From Emiliania huxleyi CCMP1516 (Eukaryota > Haptophyta > Isochrysidales > Noelaerhabdaceae): DNA of 64,000 nt. Within the stretch, counting starts at the first letter, position 1. Every line of letters begins with the position of its first letter. Positions 59,026-64,000 of the stretch are shown here, piece after piece. The stretch lies in contig NW_005196094.1 of assembly GCF_000372725.1 (NCBI RefSeq), forward strand, positions 152,658 through 216,657, given 5' to 3'. A program made the translations under genes and the position numbers. The notes beneath the pieces were generated by a model. The model saw nothing but the letters and a program-made list of their open reading frames with translations, did not search any database and had not been told where the DNA came from.

Positions 59026-59318
59026 TCCCTAGCTGTAGTCTTCCGGTTCCGCAGATGGAGCATGTACAGCGTGGTCGGAGGGGTGTGAGTGCGTGCGGCT
59101 GCGGGGGGGCTCCGTGTTATTGTTTGTCGATGAGAGCGTTCACGGCGGGTGGGCGCTCAATATATGCTCGAACAAGCACTTCTGCTGTCGGAAAGTGTCA
59201 TTCCTGGTCCAAATTCTTGCAAGGGGCGGTCTGACTGCAGTGGAATTCTTTTTTCCAATCCTCAAGGAGCATCCGAGCCTGCGAGCGTCCTTTTGCGGTG
59301 CATCAGTCATCAGTCGAC

Positions 59319-60263
59319 ATGCTTTACAAGACCTGCGCCCTCGCCATCATCGTGGCCACGTCCGCCGCACCGACTCCTCCCGTCGTGGACAACAAGCGGA
59401 AGCTTGGCGGCACCGTCGACGACGGCTTCATGGGTTTCGCCACGGCACAGCACTCGCAGGAGGCCCTCGCTCAGCAGTGGCGCGAGAACTGCCCGCCATG
59501 CCCGACCGGCGGCTTCTGCTGCCCGGCGCTGGGATGTAAGATCACCGAGACCGTCAAGACGGGTACCGACGAGGGCGCCTACCAGGCCGAGTTGTGGGCG
59601 GAGACCCCGTTCCCGTGGTACGAGATGCCTGTCGTTCCGGTCCTCTCGGCGACACACCCAGTCTGGACCTTCCTCCAGATTAACAAGCAGTGGTGGCTGT
59701 ACTGCTTCTTCAACGATGGCGAAGCTGCGCCCGCGGCGATGCCGCCGACGGCCGCGGCGGCGGCGGAGCCCACGGCGGCTGCGGCGACCAAGCCTCCGAT
59801 GGCCAAGGTCGGTGCCGATGCAGACGAGCACGGCTGCCGCGCCAGCGCTGGCTTCGCGTGGTGTGCGGCCAAGGGCAAGTGCCTCCGGAGTTGGGAGGAG
59901 AGCTGTAGCAGCGAGCGTGGCGGGAGCCGCCGCCTCGACGCGGCGCCGGCGCTCGCGCTGCAGAGTCCGGGCGCCAAGGGCGATCCGCTCACGCTGGACG
60001 GCGGGTACCTCGGCGGCCAGGTGACAGCGGCGCCCGACAAGCCCGGCGCCCCCGCGTCGTGGACGCAATTCGCCGGTCTCGGCCTGGTCACGGGCGGCAA
60101 GTACGTCGCCGCAGGCGTCGAGACGGGCCTCGATTGGATCACGGGCGGCGCCTTCCAGGGCTCCTCCAACTCGGTGGTAAACACCGCGAACAGGTTCACC
60201 GCGCTTGACTCGGACACGGCAAACGACTTTGCCACCCTGAGCGAGGGTGGGACGGTCGGATGA
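59319..60263 (+). CDS. secreted protein with Cys-rich motif, unknown function
   Basis: Single-exon frame of 314 residues from ATG 59319. MLYKTCALAIIVATSAAPTP is a good signal peptide. A Cys cluster (CPPCPTGGFCCPALGC) around residues 55-70 and a long aromatic stretch (FLQINKQWWLYCFFNDG) are visible. An Ala/Pro/Thr linker follows, then a module CRASAGFAWCAAKGKCLRSW with E-x-C, reminiscent of a small disulphide motif found in algal secreted proteins. The C-terminus is Gly/Thr-rich. Function is unknown; an extracellular or vacuolar protein is inferred. Confidence 0.6.
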   Translation: MLYKTCALAIIVATSAAPTPPVVDNKRKLGGTVDDGFMGFATAQHSQEALAQQWRENCPPCPTGGFCCPALGCKITETVKTGTDEGAYQAELWAETPFPWYEMPVVPVLSATHPVWTFLQINKQWWLYCFFNDGEAAPAAMPPTAAAAAEPTAAAATKPPMAKVGADADEHGCRASAGFAWCAAKGKCLRSWEESCSSERGGSRRLDAAPALALQSPGAKGDPLTLDGGYLGGQVTAAPDKPGAPASWTQFAGLGLVTGGKYVAAGVETGLDWITGGAFQGSSNSVVNTANRFTALDSDTANDFATLSEGGTVG

Positions 60264-60460
60264 GCGCCCTGTCGCCTCTCTCTGACTCTGTGCTGGGGCA
60301 GCTGGGACGTGTGCCCGCGGGCGCGCTCGGCGCTGCGGCTCTCGCTCGTGTCGACCCCAGCGTGTCAAACTTTGCTACACTGCCCCGCATCGCATCGTGG
60401 TGTCGTAGTGTTCATTATTCCTCCACTATTCCTTGAGCAGAAGACACTCTCCACTGTAGT
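60264..60460. other. 3' flank of the secreted-protein gene
   Basis: No gene was seen. It probably contains the 3' UTR. Confidence 0.5.
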
Positions 60461-60464
60461 CTGT

Positions 60465-60864
60465 GCGACGGTGTATCATTCACTTTATGCCACCGTTGCA
60501 TATCCGGATATGCAACGGCGGATAGCAGGTGAACGCTAAGGAGTAAGGTGGGTTTCGAACCAGCGACAACGCCCGTCTGGGTTTTTTGCGCCGAGTCGAA
60601 CTGCGGGATTCGAACTCGAGACCCAATGCAGTTTTGCGACGGTGTATCATTCACTTTATGCCACCGTTGCATATCCGGATATGCAACGGTGGCATAAAGT
60701 GAATGATACACCGTCGCAGTCTGTACACTCTCCACGCACCCGCGCTCGACTCTCACGACTCTGTGGGCGGTCTGCGCAGTGCGCGCTGTGTATATCCATC
60801 ATCCACACTCTCTGCTGCAGGTAGAGAGCGAGTGGCACACGCGCAAGCGACACACCAGCGACCC
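60465..60864 (+). repeat. hairpin repeat pair with tRNA-like segments
   Basis: GCGACGGTGTATCATTCACT and the following bases occur at 60465 and 60636. The second copy is the left arm of a perfect 84-bp palindrome (60635-60718), centred on ATATCC/GGATAT. Between the copies, on the minus strand, are GAGTTCGAATCCCGC and GCTGGTTCGAAACCCACC, which look like tRNA T-arms (B box). No matching 5' acceptor strand was found, so this is not an intact tRNA. A tRNA-derived SINE or hairpin element is likely. Confidence 0.6.
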
Positions 60865-61416
60865 TCAGTCGAAGCCGGCGATGTCGGAGAGGAGCAGCGC
60901 CTGGCGCCGCGTGTGATCGAGCTCCTCGGCGTCCGCCCCCTCGCGCTGCAGGATGGCGTACAGCTCGGCGGCCTCGACGACCTTGCGCGGCCGCGGCTGG
61001 TAGCGGTAGAGGCTGCCCTTGACCACCTTGTAGCGCGAGAAGGCGTTGCACACTGCGTCGCACCACTCCTGCATCGCGTCGTCGCCCAGCTCTAGCATCG
61101 CGTGCAGATCAAACGGCCGGTTGGGACGCAGCACGTGCGTCCCGCTGGTGGGAAAGAGCGCTTCCCAATCCGTGCCGGCAGACTCTGCGTAGTCGCACAG
61201 CTGCTCAGAGTTCCGCTTCGCGACGTACAGCAGCGCGAGGCGGCGGCTCCGAAATGTGCGGTCCCTCTCCGAAGTCGAGCCCTCGTGCTTAGACCACCAC
61301 GTGTACTTGGAGGTCTCGTGCGCGACATCATCATCAACCGCGCCACGGATCTGCTCCAGTAGCGCCGGCGCCGGATGTGCGTCGAGGCCCTGGTTGGTGC
61401 TCGAGGTGGACGGCAT
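60865..61416 (-). CDS. hypothetical protein
   Basis: 183-residue frame from ATG 61416 (MPSTSSTNQGLDAHPAPALL) to the stop at 60865. It has mixed composition with no low complexity: ETSKYTWWSKHEGSTSERDR, SRRLALLYVAKRNSEQLCDY, VLRPNRPFDLHAMLELGDDA, VCNAFSRYKVVKGSLYRYQP and RRQALLLSDIAGFD. There is no signal peptide, TM or known motif. The protein-like composition supports a real gene. It could be a soluble enzyme or structural protein of unknown family. Confidence 0.45.
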   Translation of the reverse strand: MPSTSSTNQGLDAHPAPALLEQIRGAVDDDVAHETSKYTWWSKHEGSTSERDRTFRSRRLALLYVAKRNSEQLCDYAESAGTDWEALFPTSGTHVLRPNRPFDLHAMLELGDDAMQEWCDAVCNAFSRYKVVKGSLYRYQPRPRKVVEAAELYAILQREGADAEELDHTRRQALLLSDIAGFD

Positions 61417-61474
61417 GCACAAGGCTCAGCGCGAGCAAAAAAGAATTTTCCGGCCGCCTCCCATCCCTCCCTCT

Positions 61475-61600
61475 CCTTAAAATCCCTGTGTGGTGGCGGC
61501 GTGCCGTCCTCCCATCCCTCCCTTGGGCTGTCCGTTTTCTTTCTTTCTTTTTTCCTCCCTTGGGCTGTCTGTTTTCTTTCTTTCTTTTACTGGGCACAAA
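61475..61600 (-). repeat. dispersed repeat family 5, inverted copy
   Basis: The reverse complement of the sequence at 34205-34280: CCCTCTCCTTAAAATCCCTG ... CCATCCCTCCCTTGGG, with the last block repeated twice (TTTTCTTTCTTTC tails). It lies in the 5' flanks of two divergent genes. Confidence 0.75.
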
Positions 61601-61650
61601 GAAAATTTTCACTCGCGGAAAAAATCGATCACGTCGGCTGCTTTGCACGG

Positions 61651-61998
61651 ATGACAACCGCTCAAGCGCTCTGGATCGACGCTGTCTGCCCCACGTTCCC
61701 CGCCGAAACGGGCCATCCAAACGAAGGCAGCCAGACAGACGACGAATTCACAGTGATGGACGTAGACGAGGAACAGCCAGAGCACGAGGCGCCCCAGCCG
61801 CCAAGGAAGCGGGGGCGCTTTGAGAATGAACGTAGCGATTCGATGAGCCAGGGAGAGGGGGCGAGCCAGCAGCATCACGAGGGCGAGGAGCCGATGACGC
61901 CGAAACAAAAGACAAAAGTTGCGACAACGCAAGCGGACACAGCAATCGCCTCGGACATCCAGAGCCCAGAGGGAATACGACGAGAGACATCGCGCTGA
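61651..61998 (+). CDS. short hypothetical protein sharing its start with the 63.5 kb gene
   Basis: 115-residue frame from ATG 61651. The first 20 residues (MTTAQALWIDAVCPTFPAET) nearly repeat the start of the 63512 gene (MTGQTLWIDAVCPTFPAHLR), at nucleotide level too. After that it is acidic and Gln-rich with a nuclear-localisation-like PPRKRGRFENERSDS and a Pro-Lys-Gln tail. It may be a truncated duplicate whose 5' end was joined to other sequence. Expression is unknown. Confidence 0.4.
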   Translation: MTTAQALWIDAVCPTFPAETGHPNEGSQTDDEFTVMDVDEEQPEHEAPQPPRKRGRFENERSDSMSQGEGASQQHHEGEEPMTPKQKTKVATTQADTAIASDIQSPEGIRRETSR

Positions 61999-62129
61999 GA
62001 GATAAAGAGGTGTGGGGCGGGGGAAAGTTTCTGAACGGCCGCGCACGCACAGCGTGCCGGCTTACTAAGGAGGTCCCTCGCCCCGGAGTGGCCAGCTGAC
62101 GGTCAGAGTTCGTGACGGAATTGTAACAA

Positions 62130-62453
62130 TGCTTGTAATCACGATCGATGCGAGGACGCAAGTCCACCAACCTCGGCCATTCCAACGGCCAGACCGCTCG
62201 CTTAAGGCTGATTGGCTAGACGAGCGGTCTACCCCCGACGGGGCGGCCTGGATCACGGGGGATGACATCCTGCCTCCCGGCACGCCGGGAGGAGGTGCTC
62301 CGCCGCCGGACCCCCCCCTCCATCACCCTCGCCCAGGGATCTACAATGCTGTCTTAAGGTCCGACCTGTGGGCTCTGCCTGCGCTCGGCACCGGGCACCG
62401 CCTCGGTATACAAAATGCGCCTGCGGGCGGACCCTTACAGATCACAGATCACA
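62130..62453 (+). repeat. dispersed repeat family 4, copy 2
   Basis: Same family as 17438-17752, including the AGACCGCTCG/CGAGCGGTCT inverted repeat and the CTACAATGCTGTCTTAAGGT block, with an extra GC-rich segment about 62243-62310. It lacks the ORF that follows copy 1 and joins directly to a family 1 copy. Confidence 0.75.
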
Positions 62454-63188
62454 ACAAACTCTACATCATAAGTGGCGAACGAGGCACGGTGCGTCGCTCT
62501 CCGACATGAGGCGCGTTGCACTTGCCACCTTGCCAGTGCTGCCCTGGTGCTGCCCTGGCCTTCTGTCTGCCCGCCCAATGGGTGGCAGGTGCCTCTGCTG
62601 CTGTGGCATGCCTCACGGCTGCGACTGGCCGGCGCCTCGGCGCGTCAGCTCGGCTCGGCGTAGCGATCGTGGCCAGCGCAACTCGCTTGGACTCAACGCT
62701 CAGCCAGGAGCTCCCGCACGCGCTGGCGCGAGTCATGGCGCATGCAACGCGCAGCAATGCTCGCCTCGCCTCGCGCAAATGCGACCGTCGCAGCCGACAG
62801 TCCACCGCCTGCTAAAGAAGCACAGCGACGAATGCGGCACCGGCGACACATGGCAGGCTGGTCATGACGCAGTTATAGGGTGTTGTGTGCCGTCGGAATG
62901 ACTCTCTGTGTGTCAGGGATAGTCAGGGCTGTCCATCAGAGCTCCAGTAAGCTCGGAGACACCCCATTAGCGCGGCTCGACCTCTCTGAGTCACTGCCTT
63001 CCCGGCGGTTTGGCTGTAGAGCCTCTACAACAAACTCTACAGCAAAATCGCGCTCTACATCGCTCTACAACGCACCCGCCTCGTCCCGCGGCGGGTGTAG
63101 AGCTCTACAGCTCTACAGCGCTCCAGAGCGCTCTACATCTCTACAGCTCTCCAGCGCTCTACACTCTACATCCTCTACACCCTCCCTC

Positions 63189-63190
<2 letters not shown>
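62454..63190 (+). mobile_element. hAT-like family 1 copy lacking one end
   Basis: It runs from AACTCTACATCATAAGTGGC to the terminus ending CACCCTCCCTCAG at 63190. The terminal half with TGTAGAG repeats beyond the AACAAACTC junction is missing at the left. Confidence 0.8.
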
Positions 63191-63265
<75 letters not shown>

Positions 63266-63511
63266 GCTCTCTAGCTCTCTCTACTCCTCTCTCTCCCTCC
63301 CTCCTCCAATCTCTCGGCTGCTTTTCGCGAGTTAAAAGAAAAAAATGGAGATCGCACGGTCGCTGCTGTGCGCAGGGAAAAACGCGAATCGAGACAACAT
63401 ATAGACGCTCGTCTGGGGCGCCCGACTTGAGGTGACAGCCGCTCCTGCCACACGCGCTCGCCTCACCGTGCCTCGCCTCTGCAGCCCTTCTCGCCGCTGC
63501 CCCGCCTCCCG
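63191..63511 (+). repeat. (CT)n microsatellite and 5' flank
   Basis: A pure (CT)n run extends from about 63191 to 63264, continuing imperfect to about 63300, directly against the element terminus. The remainder up to the ATG at 63512 is the likely 5' UTR of the last gene. Confidence 0.85.
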
Positions 63512-64000
63512 ATGACCGGACAGACGCTCTGGATCGACGCTGTATGCCCCACGTTCCCCGCCCACCTCCGCGAGCGCTTCACGTTGCCGCTGCTCGGGCA
63601 CCCCGCGGCGCCCTCGCTCGCTTCGCCCGACGCGTGCGCGGCGCAGGCGCTCATCGCGAGGCTGCAAGGCTTTGGCCGGCGCGACGCCGCAGGGCCGGCA
63701 ACCGCGGTCGCGTACCCGGCGGACCCGCACAAGAGCGGCACTGGGCTCGGTAGTCGGTGGCACGCGCTGCTGCAGGCTCTCGAGTGGGCGGCTCTGCAGC
63801 GCGATAGCCGCGTCGTCCTGTCTGAGGTCGGGGAGAAGGGCGTGCCCTACCTGGCGCGGCGAGGCTGCGCCGTCTCCTCCGAACGCTGCTTCTTCCAGGA
63901 CCTCGACACCTGCGACTCCTTCGCCGCGTGCTCGGCCACGCGGGTCGTCGGCACCGTCGGCTGGGGTTTCCCTCAGAACGTGACGCGGCAGCGCATGGGC
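63512..64000 (+). CDS. hypothetical protein, possible glycosyltransferase (N-terminal part)
   Basis: Open from ATG 63512 to the window end, 163 residues. MTGQTLWIDAVCPTFPAHLR is shared with the short ORF at 61651. GTGLGSRWHALLQALEWAAL followed by QRDSRVVL and CAVSSERCFFQDLDTCDSF resembles the layout of fucosyltransferase-like enzymes (G-x-G-S ... gRxLV ... C ... C), but no diagnostic donor-binding motif is visible yet. No signal peptide is evident. The gene continues beyond the window. Confidence 0.45.
   Translation, partial: MTGQTLWIDAVCPTFPAHLRERFTLPLLGHPAAPSLASPDACAAQALIARLQGFGRRDAAGPATAVAYPADPHKSGTGLGSRWHALLQALEWAALQRDSRVVLSEVGEKGVPYLARRGCAVSSERCFFQDLDTCDSFAACSATRVVGTVGWGFPQNVTRQRMG

Noticed and set aside
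60545-60632. Intact tRNA gene on the minus strand
   Set aside because: T-arm-like sequences are visible but no 5' acceptor strand or D-arm pairs with them.

Overview
The window is nuclear DNA of a GC-rich, intron-containing eukaryotic microalga, most likely a haptophyte. The evidence is spliceosomal introns with a high share of GC-AG donors, very high third-position GC, a thylakoid-type FtsH with a bipartite plastid leader, ShKT-prolyl hydroxylase and septin genes, and many short non-autonomous transposons. The haptophyte assignment is inference. One 100-base assembly gap lies at 48245-48344. Splice sites were read by eye and several models are approximate.

Layout. 0-5.4 kb: 3' end of an importin-type HEAT karyopherin, a (GA)n tract, a SAP-domain protein and a septin. 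6.8-7.7 kb: a basic protein ending in a CaaX box. 8.7-12.9 kb (minus): a multi-Agenet nuclear protein. 13.5-14.4 kb: a complete hAT-like element with 8-bp target duplication. 15.2-23.3 kb: J-domain protein, a repeat-associated ORF, a Ser/Pro-rich protein, PRPF18 and an F-box/RCC1 protein. 23.5-26.3 kb: transposon remnants and minisatellites. 26.4-32.3 kb: a P4-type flippase. 32.5-33.9 kb: a MULE-like element with 9-bp target duplication. 34.4-37.3 kb: a C-type-lectin / multi-TM / TIR-like receptor. 37.5-42.0 kb: nested transposons. 42.2-46.9 kb: a VIT/CCC1-like transporter, an MFS carrier and a ureide-permease-like carrier. 47.1-51.7 kb: a nucleotide-sugar-type transporter joined to a second drug/metabolite transporter, disrupted around the gap by a duplicated FtsH tail, an F-box fragment, a UGT fragment and a 66/76-bp repeat array. 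52.4-55.1 kb (minus): plastid FtsH and a small gene upstream. 55-57 kb: transposon remnants. 57.4-60.3 kb: ShKT-prolyl 4-hydroxylase and a secreted protein. 60.4-64 kb: hairpin/tRNA-like repeats, hypothetical genes, more element copies and the 5' end of a possible glycosyltransferase gene.

Two things stand out. First, at least six introns in two genes (flippase and multi-Agenet gene) are exactly one period of a tandem duplication: 18-30 bp of exon sequence spanning an AG|GT or AG|GC site is repeated at both ends, so one copy supplies the donor and the other the acceptor. This looks like recent, repeated intron birth. Second, the 34.8-37.3 kb gene joins an extracellular lectin domain, several membrane segments and a cytosolic TIR-like domain that keeps the Trp-Cys-x-x-Glu motif, an architecture expected of an immune-like receptor. 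There is no operon logic; neighbouring genes look functionally independent.
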